Of a stretch of 20,883 bases of DNA, positions 7,287-15,322 are shown piece after piece (the stretch's first letter is position 1; each line of letters starts with the position of its first letter). The notes beneath the pieces are model-generated. The model was not told the origin of the DNA, made no database searches, and worked only from the letters and a program-made list of their open reading frames with translations. Position numbers and translations under genes: made by a program. The stretch is from the NCBI GenBank assembly GCA_964349515.1, contig CAYGHG010000042.1, positions 1 through 20,883 on the forward strand. Reading direction: 5' to 3'. The DNA comes from CAYGHG01 sp964349515. Its GTDB lineage: Bacteria > Oederibacteriota > PGYV01 > CAYGHG01.

Positions 7287-9329
7287 TCAGTATGATGTCC
7301 AGCCTGACGTAAAGTCCTGGCCGGTGGTATCAGGAGTGACGTTGTTTAAGACTTTGTAAAAATTCTGCAGCGTGCAGGCAGAGCAGGTAACCGCGCTGTA
7401 GTAGGCAAAGACGTCATAGTTTGAGCCGAGAGGCACCATTACCTTGTATGTGGCGCTGCGCTTTCCTATGATGCCCTGATAGGAGCGCAGTTTTCTGTCC
7501 ATAGTGTTCTGTTTTTTCAGGTAGTTGGAGCCGGAGGTTATGGTGTAAGCGTGCGGGGTAACCGTGTTTGAGATGGGCTGTGCCACTATCAGCACGCCCT
7601 CTACAAGATCCAGCGAATCAAAACCGAGCGAGCCTGATATGGGCTTTGAGGCGCGCTTGATGGTAAAGTCCTGATTGGGGGTTGTGGTGCCTATGTTTAC
7701 CGTGACGTTGGAGATATAAGGTTCTGCAGGCGCCGCAGGCTCCCAAACGTTTCCGAGCCCTATCAGCACTGTGTTAAGCCCTCCTACAGGGACGTTATTT
7801 ATTATGTAATATCCTGTCAAGGTGTCTGAAAGAGCCTCTCCCCATATTTTTGAAAATTTCTTTACCTGCAGATTCATTCCGCCGACCGGTTGATTGGTGA
7901 CCTCGTCTATCACAGAGCCTGATACAGCGCCGACGGGATAGAGATATATGGTCTTTGGAGAGGTAAATGCCGCGACCGCGGTTGTTATTGCCTGTTCGAG
8001 CCTGTAGTTGGAGAGGGTGCCTTGTATCACATAACTTCCCGAGAGAGGGGTGAGGGTGCAAAGCCCGCTGCCGTCTGTGATGCCTGAGTATGTGGTGTTG
8101 GTGTTTCCAACATTGACCGCGGTAATTGCCACTCCTCCTAAAGGCGTAGTCCTGTCTGAAGCGTCTTTGGCATAAATTCTGAGTATGCTGGAACCCGTGA
8201 CCGGCTGAAGAGTTATGTTTCTGCCTGTTATAACCGAGTTGTTTCCGACATTAATTCTCGTGGGAAAAGCGCCGTAAAAAGTCTCGCCTGTTATTTTTTT
8301 GGTGAATATGGCGGTGACGGATACGCTGCCCGCATCAGGAGAGATGTTTGATATCGTATATTGCCCGAATGTGTTTACGGTTGTAGTGGAAGATACTCCG
8401 TCGTCAGCGCGTACTTCGCGTCCGACGTTTTCAAAATCATCAGGGTTAACAGTCGTGCCGTCGGGCATATATACTGTGCCTGATATGGAAGCCGGCTGTA
8501 TGTCCTCACATATAAAGTTTACACCTGTTATCTCGCCGACATTTGGCGGCACCACGAGCGGGTTTCCGTCATACCAGTCAAGATCATAGCCCTGGCCCAC
8601 GGCGTAGAGCCTGTATGTTCCGGGCATCATGTTATATATTCTAAAGTAGCCTCTGTTGTCTCCGTCTGAGTCGTTTGTCGCAACGACTGCCGTGTACTCG
8701 GGGTGCCCCTCAACAAAAACAGTCACGCGCGCGGTCAAGCCGGGAGGGTCAACCCGCCCGTTTGATTTGTCCTTTCTCATTACACGGCCGCGGATGGTCG
8801 TGCCGCCCAGGTTTGAGTCGCTGTTTGAAACTATCGCTGTGAGTTCTGTGTGTTTGATGACAGGCGTTGTGGAGCCGGGTATTTTGTCGGTGTATTCCAC
8901 CACGACTTTCATCATTTTTAAGTCAGATGTGGGCAGGTCCTGCTGTGTGCGCGCGACGAGGTTGCCGTCATCGTCCTCTTCCGCGTTCTGAACCCATTTA
9001 TAAACTTTCATCGTGTTGGAGCCGATGTTTTCCACATTCTCCGCGTCAGAGGGGTTTCCCCAGGGGTTTGTTTCGTTTTCAAGATTGGTAAGCGGCTGAG
9101 GCAGAAGATTGTCAGGGGTTACAGGGATGGATCTAAAAGGAAAATGTTTCATATACTCTATGTTTTCAGAGGCGATGTTGTGGGATATTGTTTTGAGTTT
9201 TGTGGACTGGATGGACATATAAATCCTGCTTATTAACTGCATTGAACCCATCACAAGAAGTACAACCACCATGGAGGTTACTATGGTCTCTATGAATGTG
9301 AGGCCTTTTTGTTCCTTTAAAAATTTCAT
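7287..9329 (-). CDS. Large PilV-like prepilin with carboxypeptidase-regulatory-like modules, cassette II
   Basis: From ATG 9329 the product is 680 residues: leader MKFLKEQKG, then LTFIETIVTSMVVVLLVMGS with Glu at +5. A pilin-like head of about 150 residues (motif PVTPDNLLPQPLTNL) precedes at least four beta-sandwich repeats of the CarboxypepD_reg/SpaA-like kind, seen as I(R/S)G(R/T)V, DGSG.., VSGSVIDEVTNQPVGG and PISGSL. The C-terminal module contains YDVFAYYSAV and ends in WTSY, matching the paralog at 11784-14273. I prefer 9329 to the in-frame ATG at 9350: AAAGG lies 9 bases upstream, the leader has normal prepilin length, and the promoter predicts a transcript start near 9360. Likely role: an adhesive or spacer subunit at a pilus tip (inference). 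Confidence 0.82.
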   Translation of the reverse strand: MKFLKEQKGLTFIETIVTSMVVVLLVMGSMQLISRIYMSIQSTKLKTISHNIASENIEYMKHFPFRSIPVTPDNLLPQPLTNLENETNPWGNPSDAENVENIGSNTMKVYKWVQNAEEDDDGNLVARTQQDLPTSDLKMMKVVVEYTDKIPGSTTPVIKHTELTAIVSNSDSNLGGTTIRGRVMRKDKSNGRVDPPGLTARVTVFVEGHPEYTAVVATNDSDGDNRGYFRIYNMMPGTYRLYAVGQGYDLDWYDGNPLVVPPNVGEITGVNFICEDIQPASISGTVYMPDGTTVNPDDFENVGREVRADDGVSSTTTVNTFGQYTISNISPDAGSVSVTAIFTKKITGETFYGAFPTRINVGNNSVITGRNITLQPVTGSSILRIYAKDASDRTTPLGGVAITAVNVGNTNTTYSGITDGSGLCTLTPLSGSYVIQGTLSNYRLEQAITTAVAAFTSPKTIYLYPVGAVSGSVIDEVTNQPVGGMNLQVKKFSKIWGEALSDTLTGYYIINNVPVGGLNTVLIGLGNVWEPAAPAEPYISNVTVNIGTTTPNQDFTIKRASKPISGSLGFDSLDLVEGVLIVAQPISNTVTPHAYTITSGSNYLKKQNTMDRKLRSYQGIIGKRSATYKVMVPLGSNYDVFAYYSAVTCSACTLQNFYKVLNNVTPDTTGQDFTSGWTSY

Positions 9330-9366
9330 ATTCACCGGCCTTTCGGGCATAGCTCATCTATCTATA

Positions 9367-9395
9367 ATTATATACATATATTAACATGTTGTCAA
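9367..9395 (-). promoter_or_regulatory. Consensus sigma70-type promoter of minor-pilin cassette II
   Basis: On the minus strand TTGACA (9395-9390) and TATAAT (9372-9367) are exactly 17 bases apart, a full consensus match. Transcription would start near 9360, about 30 bases before the chosen ATG. It makes cassette II plus the ligase an independent transcription unit even though cassette I lies just upstream. Confidence 0.85.
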
Positions 9396-9472
9396 ATATT
9401 TTGGCAGTTTTTAGAGAGGGGGCAATAATGAAAAACAAGTTTTATTATGAAAAACAGATAAAATGTCCGGTA

Positions 9473-11077
9473 TTATTTATATGTGGGAGTTAATGCAGAA
9501 GCCCTGTTAAATGACAACACCAGTATTCTGGACCCTGACATTCCGAACATATTCAGGCTTCTGTCATAATAAACGTGGAGCGAGGGTTTTCCCGAGGAAG
9601 TGTGGGCGCTTATAGAGCCGTGTTCGCCGATATAGATAGTGCCGTAAATTCCTATATCCGTAGCAGGATCCTCGTCGTTGCAGGAATAATAAACTAAAGG
9701 AGGAGGCCAGAGACGTATTTTCCAGGAGCATATTCTGACAGGGCCGCCTATTTTTAACTCGCCGCCCGAGTATATGAACCCGTGATGTTTCATATCTTTT
9801 AAGTACGAAGAAGATACCGGGTTTTGCAGGACATAGTGCTCGTTGCTGACCCGCGGGAAATAATAATTGTCCGGGTATGGGACATTGCTGATTCTGTCGC
9901 AGTTTGCGGCGCAGCCCATTCCTTTTTCCGGGTTGTTGCCCATATATGAAAAAGGCCCCATTATGAATACAGAGCCCTTTGTAAAATACTGCTTGTCAGC
10001 GCCTTCGTAAAAGCGGAATGTGGAAGCGCTCATCGTGACGTGCAGGTAGCCTGTGTATGTGTTCCACTTACCCGTAGAGGTGTCAAAAGAAACAGGCAGG
10101 CCGTCTGTAGTATCCACAAAAAGAACGTCTGTGAGTTTCTGAAGCCTGTCAACCACAGCCTTTACGTTTGAAGTGGAAAAATCCTCAATATCATGTTCCC
10201 CGTCGTTTATGTAGTAGGGGTTGGGGCCTCCCTCTATCTCCGCAGGGCCGTAATAGGCGTTGTTCCGCGAGGCCTGCATCTTGAAATACTCAAAGTCAAT
10301 GTCAGGCGCCTGCGCAAATTCCGAGTAGGGGTGGCTGTGCGCGGTAGGGGACATGTCGTCGTAAAAATACCTGAAGTTGAAATCATCGTCTGCGAGAGTG
10401 TAGATGTTTCCCGCGGCATAGACGTGGGGCAGCCACGGTTCGTGATGGGTGCCGCCGGTGCCTACAAGCACCTGCGGGATCCTGCAGTAACCGTCGGCGG
10501 GGTTTGCTGAGTACACGTCGCCCCAGTAAAAACCGTAATGAAAGAAAAGTTTTTTGGTGAGCAGTGTTTTTGTAAATGATTTTGATTCCGAACAGGGCAG
10601 GTCTATTTTGCCGCGCGATATCAGAGGCCCGCCGTAGCCGGCATTTTTAACCACCGCGTAATACTCTCCGTCGCATTTGACGGGCTCGGTAAGGACGCGG
10701 ATAAAAATTGTCCTGTAGTCTGTTTTGTCCTGGCGGGAATCAGGGTCAGAGGGGTTGGTGAGAAACAGGTTGCCTTTTTCCACAGAGAGGCTGTATGTGC
10801 CGAGTTTTGTGGAAAACTGTTTTGAGTGGCCGGTCATCCCGGGCAGCGATGAAAAGTCCTCCCAGGCAGAGCCCTGCTGCAGCCTGTAGAGCGCGTGTTC
10901 AAGAGCTATTATTGAGAGCTCCTCTTTTTTCATCATGCAGTCGTTTATTACCGCGAGTTTATTTCCCTGCTCAAAAATTTTAAGAAGCCCCATTGCCGCG
11001 AGAGAGAGCACCGCAGCGAGGATAAGGACAAAAAATAAAGACTGGCCTTTCTGCCCGCGCAGGAGTTTAGTTTCCAT
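9473..11077 (-). CDS. Large PilX/GspK-like prepilin, cassette I
   Basis: This is a 534-residue paralog of the gene at 4761-6602. The leader METKLLRGQKG is followed by QSLFFVLILAAVLSLAAMGL, which has no Glu at +5. The helix continues into KKEELSIIALEHALYRLQQG, alignable with KKQELAGIGLEHARYKLQSG in the other cassette. The large domain keeps YGGPLISRGKIDLPC, DGYCRIP, YDDMSPTA, NPYYINDG, DTTDGLP and a final strand, ILVLSF. It lacks the Thr/Pro insertion of its paralog. The ATG overlaps the end of the preceding prepilin gene by 11 bases (11067-11077) without a clear ribosome site, which suggests translational coupling. No known catalytic motif is visible. Confidence 0.8.
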   Translation of the reverse strand: METKLLRGQKGQSLFFVLILAAVLSLAAMGLLKIFEQGNKLAVINDCMMKKEELSIIALEHALYRLQQGSAWEDFSSLPGMTGHSKQFSTKLGTYSLSVEKGNLFLTNPSDPDSRQDKTDYRTIFIRVLTEPVKCDGEYYAVVKNAGYGGPLISRGKIDLPCSESKSFTKTLLTKKLFFHYGFYWGDVYSANPADGYCRIPQVLVGTGGTHHEPWLPHVYAAGNIYTLADDDFNFRYFYDDMSPTAHSHPYSEFAQAPDIDFEYFKMQASRNNAYYGPAEIEGGPNPYYINDGEHDIEDFSTSNVKAVVDRLQKLTDVLFVDTTDGLPVSFDTSTGKWNTYTGYLHVTMSASTFRFYEGADKQYFTKGSVFIMGPFSYMGNNPEKGMGCAANCDRISNVPYPDNYYFPRVSNEHYVLQNPVSSSYLKDMKHHGFIYSGGELKIGGPVRICSWKIRLWPPPLVYYSCNDEDPATDIGIYGTIYIGEHGSISAHTSSGKPSLHVYYDRSLNMFGMSGSRILVLSFNRASALTPTYK

Positions 11078-11768
11078 AGTAGCCTGCCGAGTGAAAGTGT
11101 TTTAATACGGCTGTTTTTTTCAGGAAAATTTCCACAGGGGGCCTGTCGTCCCACACCTTTTTTGAAAAAGAGGCGCCCATGGAAAGAGCACCGCCCTTTG
11201 CCGAGTCTTCAAAAGCAAACATCAGCGAATCCGCGTTTGCGGATATGGTGGCTGTTTTGTAGTATGCCTTTTCCCGTACATCCTCCGGGTCTGATATGTC
11301 GGTACCCGGCGGTATGACGGGGTATTTTGCGAGAATCAGCGAATTTTTTCTCTGCGCGTCGTAATAGTGGAATATTTCAACGTGGTTAAGCGACGGGTCG
11401 TTGGAGTCGCCTATAGTTATTTTGTCCGAGCCGCTGCGGCAGCCGCAGCCGCCGAGCTTGTCCTGAGAAGTGGTCACATAAATTGTTTCACCGAGGCGCG
11501 CCGATATGTAACTGTTGGCGGGAGAGTTGGAGTCATATCTTGAAACCCTGACGGTTGAGGCCTGGCAGGAGTTTATGAATTTTGTAAGAAGAGACATTGT
11601 GAGCCTCGCTTCCGCCGCGAGCGCCAGCCGCGTCATCCCTGTTTTCCACATATACATGCCGTCCCCGAAAAGCCGGAAAAGCCCTATGCTGACTATTCCG
11701 ATTATGGCTGTTGTCATCATTATCTCCATAAGGGTAAAACCCGAAGAATTATTTTTTCCCGCAATCAT
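11067..11768 (-). CDS. PilW/GspJ-like minor prepilin, cassette I
   Basis: From ATG 11768 the product is 233 residues. The leader MIAGKNNSSG is followed by FTLMEIMMTTAIIGIVSIGL, with Glu at +5. The body keeps LALAAEARLTMSLLTKFI, SYISARLGET and the end FLKKTAVLKHFHSAGYYGN, which align with the cassette II paralog. A GGCGCRSG cysteine motif near residues 116-123 is only partly matched there. The ribosome site AGGAGG is 5 bases before this ATG; an in-frame TTG one codon earlier is only 2 bases from it and so is less likely. Confidence 0.83.
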   Translation of the reverse strand: MIAGKNNSSGFTLMEIMMTTAIIGIVSIGLFRLFGDGMYMWKTGMTRLALAAEARLTMSLLTKFINSCQASTVRVSRYDSNSPANSYISARLGETIYVTTSQDKLGGCGCRSGSDKITIGDSNDPSLNHVEIFHYYDAQRKNSLILAKYPVIPPGTDISDPEDVREKAYYKTATISANADSLMFAFEDSAKGGALSMGASFSKKVWDDRPPVEIFLKKTAVLKHFHSAGYYGN

Positions 11769-11783
11769 CAAAGCCTCCTGTTT

Positions 11784-14273
11784 TCAGTAGTCAGTCCAGG
11801 GCCCCGCGATAACAACATCTTCATCGCCGGGAATCACCCCTGTTTTTACGGTGTAGCGTTTTATGACTGTTTTACCCGCTGCTGTGAGTGAAACGCCGGT
11901 GTAATAGGCGTAAACCGAGTATGAGGGCCCAAGCGGAAGTGCGAGTATAAAAGCGCCTGTCTCATCGGCCACACAGCCGTAGTGGGGGGCGGTTCTGCGC
12001 TCCCGCAGGCTCTCTGCTTTTGGGTCGGCAGAGGCCGATGACAGGCTGAACTGGTGCGGAAGCAGCCCGGAAAAACCCAAAGGGTGAGCTGAAATGAAGA
12101 CCCTGTTTTTTTCAAAAGGCCCGCTGACAGTGCCTGAAATAAAACCCGAAACCCGTTTGAGCTTGAAATTTTTATTCGGCGTCATAGCGCCCTTGGATAC
12201 GGTTATGTTTGAGTGATATTTAAGCGAAGGTGATTCCACGGTGAATACGGAAGAGTCGGGTTCCGCTGAGAGGAGATAGCCGCTGCCTGCGGGGACGTCT
12301 TCTATTACGAAATACCCGTCGCTTCCGCTTGAGCCGCTGAAGCGGTCAAACCCCGCACCGAGTGAAGGCTTGGCTGTCACCATTACCCCGTGAAGAGGCG
12401 CGTCAGTGCCTGTTTCTGTCACGCGGCCGCCTATCCTGCCGGTTTCATAGACATATACCGGAGGCGCTTCATTAATACCCTGTGAGAGAAAAAGTGATTT
12501 TGGCGGGCCGGCAGATTTGTAGCCGCCTGCTTCTGCAGATAGAAAAGAGTGCCCTGTAGAGGCGCCTGAAATAATATATGTCCCGTCAGCGGCGGTAACA
12601 GCGGTGAGCGGCGGGTTTTGAGAGAGGAGCACCGTGACTCCCGGGACGCCTGTGAGCCTGTCGTTGTTGTCTAAAACTTTTCCCGTGATATATGCTTCGC
12701 CTGCTTTTGTCTCGGAGAGAATTATATCCTGAAGCGTTGTTGTTCCGGCAGATACGGCAACGCCTGTCATTGAACCGTAATATGTTTTAGACCCTTTTTT
12801 GCAGAGCGCGCAGGCTGACACGGGGGAAATATCAGCGTTTATGTTATTAATAGAATAAGACGAGTTGCCGGGTGAAGTGACAGCGCCCGTGGTGGACCTG
12901 TCAGACCACACGCGCGCGGCGCAGCTTAAGGGTTGTTTTTTTGATTTGGATTCAATCACTATTGCGGCGTATTCAATATAGAAAGTCCCGAATGAAGGGG
13001 GGTTGGCACCTGTGGAGGAGTAAGAGCGCAGTACTGCGTTTAGTGCGTTTGCCCTGTCCCAGGTCCATTGATCGGCAGGGTAAAGGGAAGTAAGGTCAAC
13101 GCTGTCTGTTTTATAAGAGGTTGATGCGGCCAGGGATTCGTAAACAGTTGAAGCGTTTCCGGCCCACGGGTTGGTGGGCGCTGCTGTTTTTTCAGAAGCC
13201 CACACCTCGGGGGGCCTCCTGAATACCTGCACGTTTAGGGCGTTGCCGGGGGCGGCGGACGCGGACCTGTGCCTGACCAGAAGCCTGACTGAAACGATTT
13301 CTTCATTCGGCCTCTGGGCGTTAGAAAACGAGGTGTAAAGCGCCGCGTTATGAAGTGAAGAGCGGGCGCTGTTGGAGTTGTCTGAGTTTATGTGCGAAGG
13401 AAAGAGCCATCCGGAAACATAACCCGGGACTGAGCCGTTTGCGGTTTTGGTCACGCCGCGCAAGCCGTCAAAATCAACGAAATAAAGCGTTCCTGAAATC
13501 ACCGCGGGTATGATGCGGGTTACCGTGATGTTTATGTTTTTATAATCAGAGGCGGTGTCGCTTACGTGAAGCGGATTAAGCGCGTATTCGCCGGGAATAA
13601 ACTCTGCGCCCTCTGCATAGAGGTTGAATATGCCCGGCATTACGTTTCTTATAATATAGGTTCCGTCAGAGGCGGCAGAGGCACTGTACTCGGGCCTGTT
13701 TATGACCGAGACTCTCGCTGACGAGGGGCTGCCGGAAGAGGAAAAAACCACTCTGCCTGATATGACAGAGCCGGAGACAGGCACCTCCCTGTCGGAGACC
13801 AGGGAGGTTATTTCCGTGAGTTTGTCAATATTATTGTCGCGGTATGAGACTATTACTGTTATCTGCTTGGCATGGGTGGAGATGACCTGTGACTGGAGCA
13901 GGGGCGCAATATTCCCTGTTTCGTCCTCAGAGGCGTACTGAACCGATTTATAAATTTTCATCTGCCTGCCGCCTGCAGTTATGATTTCGGGCGGGTACGG
14001 GTTTGAAGGGCAGGGTGAAGGGTAGTCAAGATTTGTTACCGGGTAAGGCAGGCAGGAGTCAGGGGTAACCGGCAGGGATGAAAACCCCCTCGCGCGGAGT
14101 GCTTCACTGTGCTCGCGCGCTATTTCAAGAGAATGGGTTTTTAGGGTGTTGGATATGGTTCCTTTATATATGTAAGAGATGAGATTGACAGACCCCAGCA
14201 CCATAAAAGAGATGACAGCAGAAGCGATTAATGCCTCTATCAGTGTAAAACCTTTGGATTGTGAGAGATTCAA
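11784..14273 (-). CDS. Very large PilV-like prepilin with carboxypeptidase-regulatory-like modules, cassette I
   Basis: This 829-residue protein has leader MNLSQSKG and then FTLIEALIASAVISFMVLGS, with Glu at +5. The head (to about residue 165, with PVTPDSCLPYPVTNL) matches the cassette II paralog. CarboxypepD_reg-like modules follow at about 168-250, 257-275 plus 450-520, 526-610, 613-706 and 710-829. Each begins I(S/T)G(R/K/T)V or similar and contains DGTY.I. Residues about 276-448 are an insertion absent from the paralog. The start is TTG: an in-frame TAG lies five codons upstream and no ATG is nearby. AGGGG lies 9 bases before it, and the 8-residue leader is typical. The C-terminus ends in WTDY, like WTSY in the paralog. 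Possible disulfides: Cys74/88 and Cys488/491. Confidence 0.82.
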   Translation of the reverse strand: MNLSQSKGFTLIEALIASAVISFMVLGSVNLISYIYKGTISNTLKTHSLEIAREHSEALRARGFSSLPVTPDSCLPYPVTNLDYPSPCPSNPYPPEIITAGGRQMKIYKSVQYASEDETGNIAPLLQSQVISTHAKQITVIVSYRDNNIDKLTEITSLVSDREVPVSGSVISGRVVFSSSGSPSSARVSVINRPEYSASAASDGTYIIRNVMPGIFNLYAEGAEFIPGEYALNPLHVSDTASDYKNINITVTRIIPAVISGTLYFVDFDGLRGVTKTANGSVPGYVSGWLFPSHINSDNSNSARSSLHNAALYTSFSNAQRPNEEIVSVRLLVRHRSASAAPGNALNVQVFRRPPEVWASEKTAAPTNPWAGNASTVYESLAASTSYKTDSVDLTSLYPADQWTWDRANALNAVLRSYSSTGANPPSFGTFYIEYAAIVIESKSKKQPLSCAARVWSDRSTTGAVTSPGNSSYSINNINADISPVSACALCKKGSKTYYGSMTGVAVSAGTTTLQDIILSETKAGEAYITGKVLDNNDRLTGVPGVTVLLSQNPPLTAVTAADGTYIISGASTGHSFLSAEAGGYKSAGPPKSLFLSQGINEAPPVYVYETGRIGGRVTETGTDAPLHGVMVTAKPSLGAGFDRFSGSSGSDGYFVIEDVPAGSGYLLSAEPDSSVFTVESPSLKYHSNITVSKGAMTPNKNFKLKRVSGFISGTVSGPFEKNRVFISAHPLGFSGLLPHQFSLSSASADPKAESLRERRTAPHYGCVADETGAFILALPLGPSYSVYAYYTGVSLTAAGKTVIKRYTVKTGVIPGDEDVVIAGPWTDY

Positions 14274-14345
14274 GCAGATTAACCCCTATAATTTAGTGAA
14301 GAGCAAAAAATGAAAAAAGTGAAAAAGTTAAATTTCCTATTTTTA

Positions 14346-14373
14346 AGTATATCATTAATTAAGCGAAAATCAA
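14346..14373 (-). promoter_or_regulatory. Probable promoter of minor-pilin cassette I
   Basis: On the minus strand TTGATT (14373-14368), a 16-base spacer and TATACT (14351-14346) form a good sigma70-type promoter in an A/T-rich intergenic stretch. The predicted start near 14339 leaves a leader of about 66 bases before the TTG start codon. No clear terminator separates it from the upstream lgt-like gene, so read-through from lgt is also possible. Confidence 0.55.
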
Positions 14374-14451
14374 GGAAACAGTAAAAAATTGATTATGTAA
14401 AATAACGATTATTTGAGTATAAAATAGAGTAAAGAAGTATATTATATTAGA

Positions 14452-15195
14452 TTATTTTGTCTTTAATTGTCTGAAAAGCAATAAAATTACAGCAATAAAC
14501 AGTGCAGCCGATACGAACTGGCCGGTTGTCAGGGGAAAAGAGCCGTCGTTATACCTTGAAAACTCGGCAATAAACCTAAGCGGCAGATAGATTGAGGCAA
14601 TAATCAGCATGTGCAGGCCTGTTAAAAGTTTTTTTCTGCGAAGTATTAATAGGAAGAAGAAAATAAAAAGCCAGATTAAAGATTCAAAAAGCTGGTAAGG
14701 ATAAAATGCGGAACTGCCTGAGACTGTGTCGGCGTATGAGCCGTAGGGGTAGTAAACAGGCGCGATAAAGGTTTCCGGAGCCGGCTTTCCTATGCAGCAG
14801 CCGTTGAAAAGGCACCCTAACCTCGTAAAAAAAAGAGCAATACTAAGCGAGACGGCGATAATGTCCGATGCCGGTTTGAACTCTGTTTTTGTAAGCTTTG
14901 CGAGAAACGGCGCGCACGCAGCGCTGAGCATAAGCCCCCAAAGCAGGGAGGCCCCTGACTTGTCGGGAAAAGCCTGCCTGCCCGATAATGCCGCATCTAT
15001 GAAAAAGCCTGCTTTTGCGCCGGCTATGAAAGGAATAAAAAGAAGCAGGATGAAAACAAAAAAGCGCGGCACTGATTTGAAACCCGGCTGCCGCGACATG
15101 ATCAATGCGCAGAGCAGCCCGGCAATAATCCCGGCTGACGCAAACAGATAATATGAGTGGAGCTCAAAAGCTGATATATAAATTATGGGGTACAG
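14452..15195 (-). CDS. lgt: Prolipoprotein diacylglyceryl transferase family protein (Lgt-like), CTG start
   Basis: Lgt transfers the diacylglyceryl group of phosphatidylglycerol to the lipobox Cys of prolipoproteins in the inner membrane. The signature FTRLGCLFNGCCIGKP (residues 123-138), YPYQLFES (165-172) and LRFIAEFSR (206-214) identify the family; several hydrophobic helices are visible. The first ATG or TTG in frame (near 15105) would remove the first helix. The frame extends upstream to YPIIYISAFELHSYYLF, a typical Lgt N-terminus, and the only well-placed start is CTG 15195-15193, six bases after AAAGGAGG. The product is then 247 residues. The usual HG motif (His103 in E. coli Lgt) appears replaced: the matching stretch reads SGASLLWGLM. 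Activity is therefore less certain than family membership. Confidence 0.82.
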   Translation of the reverse strand: MYPIIYISAFELHSYYLFASAGIIAGLLCALIMSRQPGFKSVPRFFVFILLLFIPFIAGAKAGFFIDAALSGRQAFPDKSGASLLWGLMLSAACAPFLAKLTKTEFKPASDIIAVSLSIALFFTRLGCLFNGCCIGKPAPETFIAPVYYPYGSYADTVSGSSAFYPYQLFESLIWLFIFFFLLILRRKKLLTGLHMLIIASIYLPLRFIAEFSRYNDGSFPLTTGQFVSAALFIAVILLLFRQLKTK

Positions 15196-15201
15196 GGCGC
15201 G

Positions 15202-15209
15202 CCTCCTTT
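15202..15209 (-). promoter_or_regulatory. Ribosome site that fixes the CTG start of lgt
   Basis: On the minus strand this reads AAAGGAGG, six bases before CTG 15195-15193. No ATG, GTG or TTG lies in frame between it and the truncated start at 15105. A TATAAT (15222-15217) just upstream could be the -10 box, giving a very short leader; no convincing -35 box accompanies it. Confidence 0.7.
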
Positions 15210-15245
15210 TTTTACTATTATAACAGAGAGAGCAATATTAATAAA

Positions 15246-15274
15246 TTGAGTTTTTACGTTGAAACGGGTATAAT
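15246..15274 (+). promoter_or_regulatory. Promoter of the first DUF11/FlgD-Ig protein
   Basis: TTGAGT (15246-15251), a 17-base spacer and TATAAT (15269-15274) form a near-consensus sigma70-type promoter about 42 bases upstream of the transcribed ATG region. It lies back to back with the start of the divergent lgt-like gene. Confidence 0.75.
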
Positions 15275-15322
15275 TATTTTTACAGCAAGGAAGAGAGCAA
15301 AAATATAAAGGAAACGGGATAA

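Noticed and set aside
7795..8061. Shadow open frames inside the prepilin genes (this one and others such as 5831-6097 and 8656-8991)
   Set aside because: They overlap well-supported coding sequence in other frames and have no ribosome site or family signature.
9330..9350. Upstream ATG 9350 as start of the cassette II V-like prepilin
   Set aside because: It has no good ribosome site, would lie about 10 bases from the predicted transcript start, and would give a longer leader than its paralog; ATG 9329 fits all three criteria.
9396..9472. A/T-rich hairpin between the two cassettes as a terminator for cassette I
   Set aside because: The possible stem (around 9425-9450) is almost pure A/T with mismatches; too weak to call, so read-through into cassette II cannot be excluded.
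15103..15105. TTG start of the lgt-like gene
   Set aside because: It lacks a ribosome site and removes the family's conserved first helix, which is encoded in frame upstream.
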